The notes beneath the pieces were generated by a model that was not told where the DNA came from, did not search any database, and saw nothing but the letters and a program-made list of their open reading frames with translations. A DNA stretch of 64,000 nucleotides from Fermentibacter sp963718745 [NCBI: Candidatus Fermentibacterota bacterium] (GTDB lineage Bacteria > Fermentibacterota > Fermentibacteria > Fermentibacterales), in the NCBI GenBank assembly GCA_963718745.1, contig OY970370.1, forward strand, positions 558,001 to 622,000, given 5' to 3'. Both the position numbers and the translations under genes were made by a program. Each line of letters starts with the position of its first letter. Positions within the stretch are counted from its first letter, which is position 1. Shown in pieces: positions 34,797-42,583 of the stretch.

Positions 34797-34812
34797 TGAA
34801 TCATATGATTCA
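34797..34812. promoter_or_regulatory. 16-bp perfect palindrome upstream of TonB receptor
   Basis: The sequence TGAATCATATGATTCA is a perfect 16-bp palindrome in the AT-rich leader 50 bp upstream of the receptor ATG. Its size and position fit an operator for a dimeric regulator (TetR-, Fur- or AraC-type). A TGATTGAATCATATGATTCA context shows it is embedded in other TGATT repeats. Inference only. Confidence 0.55.
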
Positions 34813-34846
34813 TCAGCAAATTCAGCAAGTCCGCAATAAAGCGACC

Positions 34847-34915
34847 GGGGTCAGACTACTAACCGGTTATTTGCTGGTGGGGAATGATTTGCGTGCAAGA
34901 CCCTCGCGGACCGCG
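34847..34915. repeat. Interspersed repeat A4, overlapping the malic enzyme 3' end
   Basis: A family member beginning GGGGTCAGACTACTAACCG with TTTGCTGGTGGGGAATGATT in the middle and CCCTCGCGG in the right end. Unlike A1-A3 it overlaps a gene: the stop codon (34867-34869) and about the last 15 codons of the malic enzyme lie in it. Confidence 0.75.
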
Positions 34916-36180
34916 CAGAGTGCGGTGGCTTCCGAGACGGCCGGTACGAGGCTCGGATCGTCCATCGCAGGCACTATCCGGACGGCAGACATCCCGCGCT
35001 CGCGCGCAAGGGCGGCTATCGCCGAAGAGGCAGCCAGAGCCATCCCGTCGCTTATCGCTCTTGCCCTCGTCAGGAGGGCGCCCTTGAGGATTCCGGGAAA
35101 TGCCAGGGCGTTGTTCACCTGGTTGGGGAAGTCTCCCCTGCCGGTGGCGACGACTGCCGCGCCGGCATCCAGAGCCTCGGAGGGATAGATCTCGGGCACG
35201 GGATTCGCACAGGCGACGACAACCGGATCCCTGGCCATGGACCTGATCCACTCCGGGAGGATGATCCCCGGCCCGGGACGGGAGGCCGCGATAATCACAT
35301 CACAGCCTTTCAAGGCCTCGCATGGAGAAGCATACCGGGTGGCGGCCATGCGGCAGAGCCTCCGGTGCCAGTCCCAGCCCGGTCCCTCGAAATCAGTCCT
35401 GCCTGGATGGAGGGGTCCATGCTCGTCGAAGACCGACAGCCTCTCCGGATCGGCTCCTGCCGAAAGCAGCAGCCTGGCGGTCGTCGAGTTGGCAGCACCA
35501 GCCCCGAGCAGGACGAAGCGCGCGTCCCCGAGCTTCCTGCCGGTCAGGAGGAGCGAGTTCTCGACAGCGGCCAGGACAACGCAGGCGGTCCCCTGGGCAT
35601 CGTCATGCCAGACCGGGATGCCGCACGAATCCCTCAGGGCCTCGAGCACCAGGTAGCAGTTCGGCTGGGAGATGTCCTCCAGATTGACCGCGCCGACGGA
35701 CGGAACCAGCGCTCTCACGAAGTCTACCAGCCTGTCCGGATCGCTCCGGCCATCGGGACCGCGGGTGTCCGCACAAAGCGGAAGTGCGTCGATACCGGCC
35801 AGGAGAGACATGAGGAGAGCCTTCCCCTCCATCACCGCCATCCCGCCGGCCGAACCGCAGTCGCCGTCGCCCAGGACCCTGGTCGAATCGGTTACTATGG
35901 CCACCCGGTTGCCCCTGCCGGTGAGCTCGAAAGATGCGTCCTGATCGTCCCGTATGGCCCTCGAAACAGCCGACACGCCCGGAGTGTACCAGACCCCGAG
36001 CCAGGAGGGGGTCGGGACGGGAACGGAAGGGACCATCCTGACCTTTCCTGCAGCCTCCCTGTGTGCCTCCATTGCCACGGAAGAGAGAAGGAGCGTCCTC
36101 TCCCGAGCAAGCCGGGCCGGATCACCGCCGAACCGGGCTTCCAGCTCCTCAAGACGGCGGTCGAGTTCAGCCCAGTCCAA
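34867..36180 (-). CDS. NAD(P)-dependent malic enzyme
   Basis: A 437-aa malic enzyme: oxidative decarboxylation of malate to pyruvate and CO2. Visible are the substrate Tyr in VWYTPGVSAVSRAI, the Lys in VMEGKALLM, metal ligands in NLEDISQPNCY and PVWHDDAQGTACVVLAA, the Rossmann glycine motif VLLGAGAANSTTARLLL and the C-terminal ACANPVPEIY and ATGRGDFPNQVNNALAFPG. No phosphotransacetylase domain is fused. The start is TTG at 36180 after GGGAGG and overlaps the fumarase beta stop by 14 bp. The last codons fall in repeat A4. Together with fumarase it links fumarate to pyruvate. Confidence 0.92.
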   Translation of the reverse strand: MDWAELDRRLEELEARFGGDPARLARERTLLLSSVAMEAHREAAGKVRMVPSVPVPTPSWLGVWYTPGVSAVSRAIRDDQDASFELTGRGNRVAIVTDSTRVLGDGDCGSAGGMAVMEGKALLMSLLAGIDALPLCADTRGPDGRSDPDRLVDFVRALVPSVGAVNLEDISQPNCYLVLEALRDSCGIPVWHDDAQGTACVVLAAVENSLLLTGRKLGDARFVLLGAGAANSTTARLLLSAGADPERLSVFDEHGPLHPGRTDFEGPGWDWHRRLCRMAATRYASPCEALKGCDVIIAASRPGPGIILPEWIRSMARDPVVVACANPVPEIYPSEALDAGAAVVATGRGDFPNQVNNALAFPGILKGALLTRARAISDGMALAASSAIAALARERGMSAVRIVPAMDDPSLVPAVSEATALCAVREGLARKSFPTSK

Positions 36181-36721
36181 CTGGTCCTCCCGCCCCGGGG
36201 AACATCGAGGCTCCGGTCGCATCGATCCCTGCGAACACGGGGAAATCCGCGACCTCGAGCCGGTACACCGCCTCCGGTCCCAGATCGGGCCACCACAGGA
36301 CTTCGGAACGGATGATCCTTCCGGCGTAGAAGGCGCCCGCGCCACCCACGGCGGCAAGGTAGGGCACCCCGTACCGCGCACACAGCTCCGCCGCGCGGGC
36401 CGAGCGGGGGCCCTTCCCGATCGTCGCCGACACTCCCAGCGAGACAAGCATCTCCAGGTACCGGTCCATCCGCGAGGAGGTCGTCGGACCGGCCGAACCC
36501 GCTGCCATCCCGCCGCGACCGGGGGCAGGCGACATGTAATAGAGGGCGGTGCCGGCCAGATCGAACGGGACGTCCCCGCCCATCGAGCGGATCCGGGCGA
36601 TCCTCTCCTGTGCCGCATCCCTGGCCGCGATCATCGGTCCACTCAGGAGCAGCATCTCCCCGGCCACGATCCCCGTGAATGCATCCCGCCCCCGCGACAG
36701 ATCGATCCTCTTCCCGGTCAC
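36167..36721 (-). CDS. Fumarate hydratase class I, beta subunit
   Basis: A 184-aa subunit of the two-component, oxygen-sensitive Fe-S fumarase. Conserved: GEMLLLSGPMIAARDAAQER, GTALYYMSPAPGRGGMAAGS, PTTSSRMDRYLEMLVSLGVS, TIGKGPRSARAAELCARYGV and VADFPVFAGIDATG. The GTG start at 36721 overlaps the alpha subunit stop by 4 bp (GTGA), and the stop lies in the malic enzyme start region. Length is standard. Tartrate dehydratase cannot be excluded from sequence, but the malic enzyme neighbour favours fumarase. Confidence 0.9.
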   Translation of the reverse strand: MTGKRIDLSRGRDAFTGIVAGEMLLLSGPMIAARDAAQERIARIRSMGGDVPFDLAGTALYYMSPAPGRGGMAAGSAGPTTSSRMDRYLEMLVSLGVSATIGKGPRSARAAELCARYGVPYLAAVGGAGAFYAGRIIRSEVLWWPDLGPEAVYRLEVADFPVFAGIDATGASMFPGAGGPVGLG

Positions 36722-37563
36722 AGCACGGCCTCCGCGGTCCTGAGCGAGTGACAGCCCATGCAGACGCATACAGGCAGCGAAGCCATGTGGCAGGGTGCGC
36801 ATGTGACGCGGATCTCCAGAGCAGTGCAGCCTCCCCCGAAACCCTGGGGACCGATGCCGAGCCGGTTCACCCGGGCGAGGAGACTGCGTTCCAGAGAGGC
36901 ACAACCAGGGTCTTCCGAAGGGGTGCCGAAGGGTCTGAAGAGCCCCTTTTTCGACAGCAGCACGCAGGTCTCGAGATTCCCTCCTACGCCGATCGACACG
37001 ACAAGCGGCGGGCATGCCGCCGCACCCGATTCTGAGACTGACGCGAGAACGAAATCAGAGATCCCCTCCTCGCCCGCATGCGGCGGGAGCATCGCGGTTC
37101 TGCTGGCATTCTCCGTGCCTGCACCCCGGAGCACGAGTCTCAGCGTGAGGTTATCCCCCTCGACCGTCTCCAGGTGGATCACGGGGGGCGTCGAATCACC
37201 CGTGTTGGCTCGTCCTCCGAATGGATCCGCAACCATGGAGGGACGCAGGAAACCGGTCCTGGAGGCTTCCGCCACGCCCTCGGCCAGCGATCCCTCCACC
37301 GTACCGCCGGATATCGAGACTCCCGTCCCGAGTTCGACGAAGAAAACGGCGATGCCGGTATCCTGGCAGAGAGGCAGCCCCGAGGAGGACGCGAGGGATA
37401 TGTTCTCGAGGCAGATCCCCAGAGCCTCCCTCGAAGGACCCTCCGGACAGCTCCGATACGCTTCCGAAAGAGCGGAAGCCATTCCCGGAGCGACGTTCGC
37501 AGATGCCTTCCGGCACATCTCCGAGGAAGCCGCAGCGATGTCGGAAGACAGGATTCTCTTCAT
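36718..37563 (-). CDS. Fumarate hydratase class I, alpha subunit
   Basis: A 281-aa Fe-S hydratase subunit. The cluster Cys residues are in SSGLPLCQDTGIAVFFVELG, ESGAAACPPLVVSIGVGGNL and FGGGCTALEIRV, as in class I fumarases; a CAPCHMA and VCMGCHS tail adds more Cys. PSMVADPFGGRANTGDSTPP is the usual substrate loop. The ATG at 37563 is preceded by AAGGGACCC; the frame is open to 37704 but that part crosses the divergent promoter. First gene of the fumarase/malic enzyme operon. Confidence 0.9.
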   Translation of the reverse strand: MKRILSSDIAAASSEMCRKASANVAPGMASALSEAYRSCPEGPSREALGICLENISLASSSGLPLCQDTGIAVFFVELGTGVSISGGTVEGSLAEGVAEASRTGFLRPSMVADPFGGRANTGDSTPPVIHLETVEGDNLTLRLVLRGAGTENASRTAMLPPHAGEEGISDFVLASVSESGAAACPPLVVSIGVGGNLETCVLLSKKGLFRPFGTPSEDPGCASLERSLLARVNRLGIGPQGFGGGCTALEIRVTCAPCHMASLPVCVCMGCHSLRTAEAVL

Positions 37564-37689
37564 CAGGGTCCCTTCAGGCAGAGTGGCATTTATGACTGTT
37601 TCCCGGCCGCGGGGTCCATAGGCACGCACTGGACGATGTCCGTCGGGAGGCCACCACAGGAAGGGGCCTTGCCAGCCGGACATGATACT

Positions 37690-37703
37690 TGAATATTTGT
37701 TCA
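37690..37703. promoter_or_regulatory. SmtB/ArsR-type operator in the efflux promoter
   Basis: The imperfect palindrome TGAATATTTGTTCA (on the other strand TGAACAAATATTCA) has the TGAA-N6-TTCA form of SmtB, ZiaR and CadC operators. It lies 36 bp upstream of the efflux permease start, beside a TATAAA box at 37706-37711, so a bound repressor would block the polymerase. The repressor gene is the second gene of the operon it controls. It could also affect the divergent fumarase genes. Confidence 0.75.
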
Positions 37704-37739
37704 CATATAAACGTTTTCACTGCTGCAGGGAGGTAAGAC

Positions 37740-38972
37740 TTGTCCTCGTTCCCAGCTGAACTGTGGAGGGTCTGCACGGAAGTCGCCCCGTCGCTCCTGC
37801 TCGGGCTCCTCGTCGCAGGCATCCTCCATGTGCTCATAAACAAGGACCGCATCTTCAGGTATCTGGGAAAGCCCGGTTTCATGAGCACTCTCAAGGCTTC
37901 TCTCTGGGGGGTGCCCCTGCCCCTCTGCTCCTGCGGCGTCATTCCGACCGCTCTTTCTCTCAGGAGGGACGGGGCGTCCCCCGGAGCGACGGTCGCCTTC
38001 CTGGTGAGCACGCCTCAGACCGGGGTCGACTCGATCCTGGTGACTGCCGGGATGCTCGGCTGGCCTCTCGCCATCGTCAAGATGTGCGCCGCATTCATCG
38101 CGGGCCTGGCGAGCGGAGTCCTTACCGACTTGAAGGCGGACCCTCTGCATGCCCAGACCGCCGTATCCTCTGCGACGACGTGCACCGTAGAGAAAATGGG
38201 AAGCGCTCCCGGGAGATTCTGGAACCACGCGTTCGGAGTCATCTACCGTGACATCTATCGCTGGCTGGCGTTCGGGATCGTTGTCTCCGCACTCCTCTCG
38301 ACATTCATCCCAGCCGACAGCCTGGCCGGTGTCGGCTGGCTGCACGGCCCCGCGGGGATGCTCGCGGCACTCCTCATCGGGATCCCCCTCTACGTCTGCT
38401 CGACCGCCTCGGTTCCGATCGCTGCAGGACTGGTTGCCGCAGGCTTCCCGCCCGGTGCAGCCATAGTATTCCTGATGGCGGGGCCGGCCACGAACGCAGC
38501 AACGATGGGAGCAGTCAGGAAGACACTGGGCAACAGGGTGTTCTGGATCTACATCGGCGTGATCACCGCCGTCAGCCTGGCCGCGGGCTTCCTGTTCGAA
38601 GGCGTGATAGGAACCGGATCGACCGTTGGCGCCTCGCACTGGCTGCATGCGGTCCCCGCCTGGCTGCCCCAGGTCTCCGCGATCCTGATGACGGCCGGCA
38701 TGGCATGGTGGGCCATGAAGGACGCTGTCGCTCTTCTTTCGGGGGCCAGTGCGAAGAGATCCCCGGGAGCATTTACGATAGCAGTCGGTGGAATGTCCTG
38801 CGGATCGTGCGAGCGGAGGGTACGGGATGCCCTGCTGGCACTGCAGGGAGTCAGATCAGTCTCCATCTCCAGGGATGACGGACTTGCCAGGATCGACGCG
38901 GTACCCGGCTTCGACCGCTCGAAGGCTCTTGCGGCAGTGTCCGGGCTGGGGTACGAGGCGACTGATGCCTGA
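37740..38972 (+). CDS. SO_0444-type Cu/Zn efflux permease with HMA domain
   Basis: A 410-aa membrane permease of the DUF318/ArsP-like family with about eight to ten TM helices: PLPLCSCGVIPTALSLRRDG (the conserved CSCG), STPQTGVDSILVTAGMLGWP, IPLYVCSTASVPIAAGLVAA and MAGPATNAATMGAVRKTLGN. The C-terminus (about 345-410) is a heavy-metal-associated domain with the metal-binding GMSCGSCERRV. The fusion is the hallmark of the SO_0444 family of Cu/Zn exporters. The start is TTG at 37740 after GGGAGG. It overlaps the SmtB-like gene by 8 bp. Substrate zinc or copper by context. Confidence 0.9.
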   Translation: MSSFPAELWRVCTEVAPSLLLGLLVAGILHVLINKDRIFRYLGKPGFMSTLKASLWGVPLPLCSCGVIPTALSLRRDGASPGATVAFLVSTPQTGVDSILVTAGMLGWPLAIVKMCAAFIAGLASGVLTDLKADPLHAQTAVSSATTCTVEKMGSAPGRFWNHAFGVIYRDIYRWLAFGIVVSALLSTFIPADSLAGVGWLHGPAGMLAALLIGIPLYVCSTASVPIAAGLVAAGFPPGAAIVFLMAGPATNAATMGAVRKTLGNRVFWIYIGVITAVSLAAGFLFEGVIGTGSTVGASHWLHAVPAWLPQVSAILMTAGMAWWAMKDAVALLSGASAKRSPGAFTIAVGGMSCGSCERRVRDALLALQGVRSVSISRDDGLARIDAVPGFDRSKALAAVSGLGYEATDA

Positions 38973-39258
38973 AACCCCGCTGCCCGGCGAAGTCCAGAGG
39001 CTGGCGGACCTGTACTCCCTGGCGGGGGATCCGACCCGGCTGCGACTTCTGGCCGCCCTGATCGAAGGCGAGAAGTGCGTCTGCAGCCTTTCCGAGGTGG
39101 CCGGTACGAGCATGTCCGCCGCTTCGCATCAACTCAGGCTGTTGAGGGCTGGAGGGCTAGTGAGGCCAAGGCGGGACGGCAGACACATCTACTACTCGCT
39201 TGCCGACGAGCATGTCCTCATCCTGCTCAAGATAGGACTGGAGCACATCAGGGAGTAG
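38965..39258 (+). CDS. ArsR/SmtB family metal-sensing repressor
   Basis: A 97-aa winged-helix repressor. It keeps two sensor sites of the family: the alpha3 motif EKCVCSLSEV (ELCVC type, as in ArsR/CadC) and the alpha5 motif DEHVLILLKIGLEHIRE, in which Asp, His, His and Glu have exactly the SmtB zinc spacing (D-x-H-x10-H-x2-E). The recognition helix is SMSAASHQLRLLRAGG. It probably represses the permease operon in the absence of zinc. The ATG lies 8 bp inside the permease gene. The 3' end overlaps the convergent DUF4954 gene by 11 bp. Confidence 0.93.
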   Translation: MPETPLPGEVQRLADLYSLAGDPTRLRLLAALIEGEKCVCSLSEVAGTSMSAASHQLRLLRAGGLVRPRRDGRHIYYSLADEHVLILLKIGLEHIRE

Positions 39259-41086
39259 AAGGGGCAGAGATCCTCCCCAGCCAGCCGGACGCCCTCTGCA
39301 TCTCGTTCTCCAGATCGTCCAGCACGTCCTGCAGCACTGCGTCCTCCGAGGGTGGCCTGTGCCTCCCGGCATAGTCCGGGATGACCGATGACCCCCTCCG
39401 GTAGTCGCGGACCCTGCTCTCCAGGACGCTTGCCTTCATCTGACCGGTCAGGTCGAGATACCGTTCCATGAGCGCCTGAGGGGACTGTCCCGGGAACTCT
39501 GTGAGCGCAAGGGCGCAGAGATGCCCGTTCATGTCGAATGCTCCGGGCTCGGGGATACCGTTGCCCTTCTCCAGACGGTAGAGCAGGCTCGAGAGCCCTA
39601 TCCAGCGCAGATACATGGTGTAGCCCTCGATCCCCTTCAGCCTGGCCTCCTCGGAGACCACGCACGGCCCCGCTCCGGGCAGTTCGGAACCTGTGTACGA
39701 GGATGCCTCCATCGGGATCGAGGAGAGTGCCGCACGCGCCCTGTGGATCTGGAGGGCGGTCTCGGGGCTGGTGAGGCAGCCGGGGGGCTGGCTCCTCCTC
39801 GCGCGGAACCTCGACTTGTGCTTCCTGGAATTCCGCAGGATCGAGAAGAGGTTAGCGTAGATCACCCAGCCCGGCAGGAGTTCGCAGGGATGACCGGAGG
39901 CGGGATCACCCCCCTGAGTGACGAGAGAGAATGGATAGGCGATGCGACCGGGGGGCAGGACGACTCCGGTTGCGACTATCGTTCCCGGCGCAACGAACGA
40001 GGGGAACTTCACCGAGGATCCCAGCCCGAAGAAGACCCCGCCGCCGATCGAGATCTCCTGGTCGGGGAGCCTCGAGGTGTGATTGCTGCCGATGTTCGCC
40101 CCATAGCCTACGTTGCCGCAGCCCTCCGGCCACCTGGCGGCGATGAGGAGGGACTGGTGGTGCATGGCGCAGAGAGGTCCGACGAGGGATGATGTCACCT
40201 CTCCCGAACCATGCTCGGAGCAGGGGCCCAGGATCGATGCGGTGAGTCTCGCACCCTTCTCCACATGTGCGGCCTCGCAGACGAGCGATTCCTCCACCAT
40301 GGCCATGCAGTCGACCGAGGCGGACCACTGGATGACCGATGAGCGGACGACCGAGCCGTCGCGGATGGAGCAGCCCTCGCCCTCCGACCCCAGGAGTATC
40401 GAGTTCCTGATCGGACCGGGGCAGTCCAGGCTGCAGGATTCGCCGATCAGGCAGTTCTCCACGAGAGGAGCGCACCTTATCGATGCGCGGGGGCCGATGA
40501 TCCCGGGATCCAGCGCCCCGATGAACGAAGCGAAACTCGAGCGGGCCTCTTCGTAATCCTTCATGTCGCACTCGCCGGCATCTCCAGAGGTGAGGCGCGC
40601 TGCGAGGCCGACTCCCAGCGCCGGGATGCCGGAAAGCGCCCTCTCCCCCGTCTCGACCCCCAGATTCATACGCGGCCCGCGGGCGAGGATGGATGAGTCC
40701 TCGAACACTATCCGCCCGCAGTCCTCGATGGTCGAGCCGTCCAGGATCCGGCAGCCCCTCAGGAGGAGGTTCCTCCTCACGGTGACCTTCCCGGAGAACA
40801 CGCAGTCCACCACTGTGGAGCCGGAGAGCACCGAACCAGGAGACAGCGCCAGGAGGACCACGCCTTCGAACCGGCAGCCCGAGACCCCTCCCAGGTCGGA
40901 GGACTTGCCGGTCCTCACCTTGCTCCAGTCCGGACAGGAGCAGCCTGACTCCTCGAGCCTGCGAACCTCGTCCTGGGTGAGGGAGCGACCGGCCGGAGGC
41001 CTGGGTGGAACGGGTATGGACTCGATCGACAGGTCGACGGCGGAGGCGATCTCGTCCCGGAGCCGGCGTCCGTCCATGCCGCTCAT
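39248..41086 (-). CDS. DUF4954 left-handed beta-helix protein
   Basis: A 612-aa DUF4954 protein. The family N-terminus is visible in TQDEVRRLEESGCSCPDWSK, followed by hexapeptide-type repeats (for example SGSTVVDCVFSGKVTVRRNL, GCSIRDGSVVRSSVIQWSAS, SIGGGVFFGLGSSVKFPSFV) that form a left-handed beta-helix, and a helical C-terminus. The HHQSLLIAARWPEGCGNVGY and GANIGSNHTSRLP segments are family marks. It is distantly like LpxA/GlmU-type acyltransferases, but activity is unknown. The ATG at 41086 follows GGGGAGGAAC. Last gene of the OsmC/GATase/PepD operon. Confidence 0.88.
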   Translation of the reverse strand: MSGMDGRRLRDEIASAVDLSIESIPVPPRPPAGRSLTQDEVRRLEESGCSCPDWSKVRTGKSSDLGGVSGCRFEGVVLLALSPGSVLSGSTVVDCVFSGKVTVRRNLLLRGCRILDGSTIEDCGRIVFEDSSILARGPRMNLGVETGERALSGIPALGVGLAARLTSGDAGECDMKDYEEARSSFASFIGALDPGIIGPRASIRCAPLVENCLIGESCSLDCPGPIRNSILLGSEGEGCSIRDGSVVRSSVIQWSASVDCMAMVEESLVCEAAHVEKGARLTASILGPCSEHGSGEVTSSLVGPLCAMHHQSLLIAARWPEGCGNVGYGANIGSNHTSRLPDQEISIGGGVFFGLGSSVKFPSFVAPGTIVATGVVLPPGRIAYPFSLVTQGGDPASGHPCELLPGWVIYANLFSILRNSRKHKSRFRARRSQPPGCLTSPETALQIHRARAALSSIPMEASSYTGSELPGAGPCVVSEEARLKGIEGYTMYLRWIGLSSLLYRLEKGNGIPEPGAFDMNGHLCALALTEFPGQSPQALMERYLDLTGQMKASVLESRVRDYRRGSSVIPDYAGRHRPPSEDAVLQDVLDDLENEMQRASGWLGRISAPSTP

Positions 41087-41111
41087 GCCCGGGTTCCTCC
41101 CCGGAGAATCA

Positions 41112-42581
41112 TCATAGCCCGGCGAGCAGGCCATTGAAGTAATCCCAGAACCGGGCCGTCGAGGAGATGCTGACCCGTTCACCCGGGGTGTGGACATCCC
41201 TTATGTCGGGGCCCATCGAGATCATGTCCATCCAGCCGACCCTGTCGCCGATTATCCCGCACTCGAGGCCCGCATGGATGGTCCTTATCTCGGGTTCGGC
41301 TCCGCACTTCCGCCTGTATGACTCCACCGCGCTCGCCAGGAGCTCCGACGACGGATCGGGCTTCCATCCGGGATAGCCTCCTCCGGTCTCTACCGAGAAG
41401 CCCGCCAGCCTGGCCGTTGAGGAGAGCCTGTCGGCGAGAGCGTACTTGGCGCCCTCCACGAGGCTGCGCGCCGTGATGCAGATCTCCACCACGGAGCCGG
41501 CGGTCTCGAGAGTGGCCAGGTTGCACGAGGTCTCCACCAGATCCGGAGAGAGCCCGCTCATCTTCTCGACACCGTGATGCAGAGCCATGAGCAGGTCCAC
41601 GGTCCTCTCCGCCGCTCCGGCCGGGATCGCGGTTCCGGGGGTTTCCGGCAGGGCTGAGGCCGTGATCGTCAACTCGTCGTCGATGAGGGCGTACTCCTCC
41701 CTCTGCGACCTCTGTATCCTCGATACCGCCTCGATGACCCGGCCTGTTGCGCCTGCCGGCACGAGGACCGATGCCGAAGCTGTTCTGGGGATCGCATTCC
41801 GCTTGGACCCACCCTGAATTCCCGCGATAACGCACTTTTCGTCACGGAGGAGCGCATCCAGTGCCCTGGCGAGAACCCTTATCGCATTGGCCCTCCATCG
41901 CCCGATCTCCATGCCGGAGTGCCCGCCACGAAGACCCTCCACCCTGATCGAGAGCGCTTCCATGCCTGGTCCCACAACTGCGGGGTCGAACCGGCAGGAG
42001 AGATGCACGTCCAGCCCCCCCGCGCAGCCTATGCAGAAATTGCCCTCTTCCTCGGTGTCCAGGTTGATCATCCTCCTGGCTCGCAGCCAGGCTGGATCGA
42101 GCCGGGATGCCCCGGTCAGCCCTCTCTCCTCGTCGATGGTGAAGAGGCACTCCAGGGGAGGGTGGACCGCGGTGGCGCTGTCCAGTACTGCGAGCATGAG
42201 TGCGACACCCATCCCGTTGTCTGCGCCGAGGGTGGTCTCGCGGGACACGACCCAGTCGCCGTCTATCTCGACCTTGATCGGGTCCGACAGGAAGTCGTGG
42301 CTGCTGGACTCGAGCTTCTCCGCAACCATGTCCGTGTGCGCCTGGAGGCATACCGGCCTCCCCGATGCAGCAGCGCCTCTTCCCGCATGCCGGATCAGTA
42401 CGTTCCCGACCTCGTCCTGCATGTGTTCCAGCCCTCGTTCGCGGGCGAACCCGACGAGGAAGTCAGTCACCTTCCGCTCGGATCCGGACGGTCGAGGGAT
42501 CCTCCTGATGGCGTCGAACCATCTCCAGACGCCTGTTGGTTCGAGCTTGACGAGATCAGGTGTATCTGTATCGGTACGCAT
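41112..42581 (-). CDS. pepD: Cytosolic aminoacyl-histidine (Xaa-His) dipeptidase PepD
   Basis: A 489-aa M20 metallodipeptidase, the standard PepD length. Zinc ligands and catalytic acids: LQAHTDMVAE, TLGADNGMGVALML, TIDEERGLTGAS, NLDTEEEGNFCIGCAGG and the C-terminal TIHAGLECGII. The lid domain carries RGGHSGMEIGRWRANAIRVL. Cleaves dipeptides, carnosine included, in the cytosol. The ATG follows GGGAGGTGACA and lies 2 bp after the stop of the amidotransferase gene. Confidence 0.95.
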   Translation of the reverse strand: MRTDTDTPDLVKLEPTGVWRWFDAIRRIPRPSGSERKVTDFLVGFARERGLEHMQDEVGNVLIRHAGRGAAASGRPVCLQAHTDMVAEKLESSSHDFLSDPIKVEIDGDWVVSRETTLGADNGMGVALMLAVLDSATAVHPPLECLFTIDEERGLTGASRLDPAWLRARRMINLDTEEEGNFCIGCAGGLDVHLSCRFDPAVVGPGMEALSIRVEGLRGGHSGMEIGRWRANAIRVLARALDALLRDEKCVIAGIQGGSKRNAIPRTASASVLVPAGATGRVIEAVSRIQRSQREEYALIDDELTITASALPETPGTAIPAGAAERTVDLLMALHHGVEKMSGLSPDLVETSCNLATLETAGSVVEICITARSLVEGAKYALADRLSSTARLAGFSVETGGGYPGWKPDPSSELLASAVESYRRKCGAEPEIRTIHAGLECGIIGDRVGWMDMISMGPDIRDVHTPGERVSISSTARFWDYFNGLLAGL

Positions 42582-42583
42582 TG

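Noticed and set aside
22497-34915. Integron gene-cassette array
   Set aside because: The repeats lack the RYYYAAC/GTTRRRY core sites of attC, and no tyrosine integrase is in the window. The single-gene units are similar in style only.
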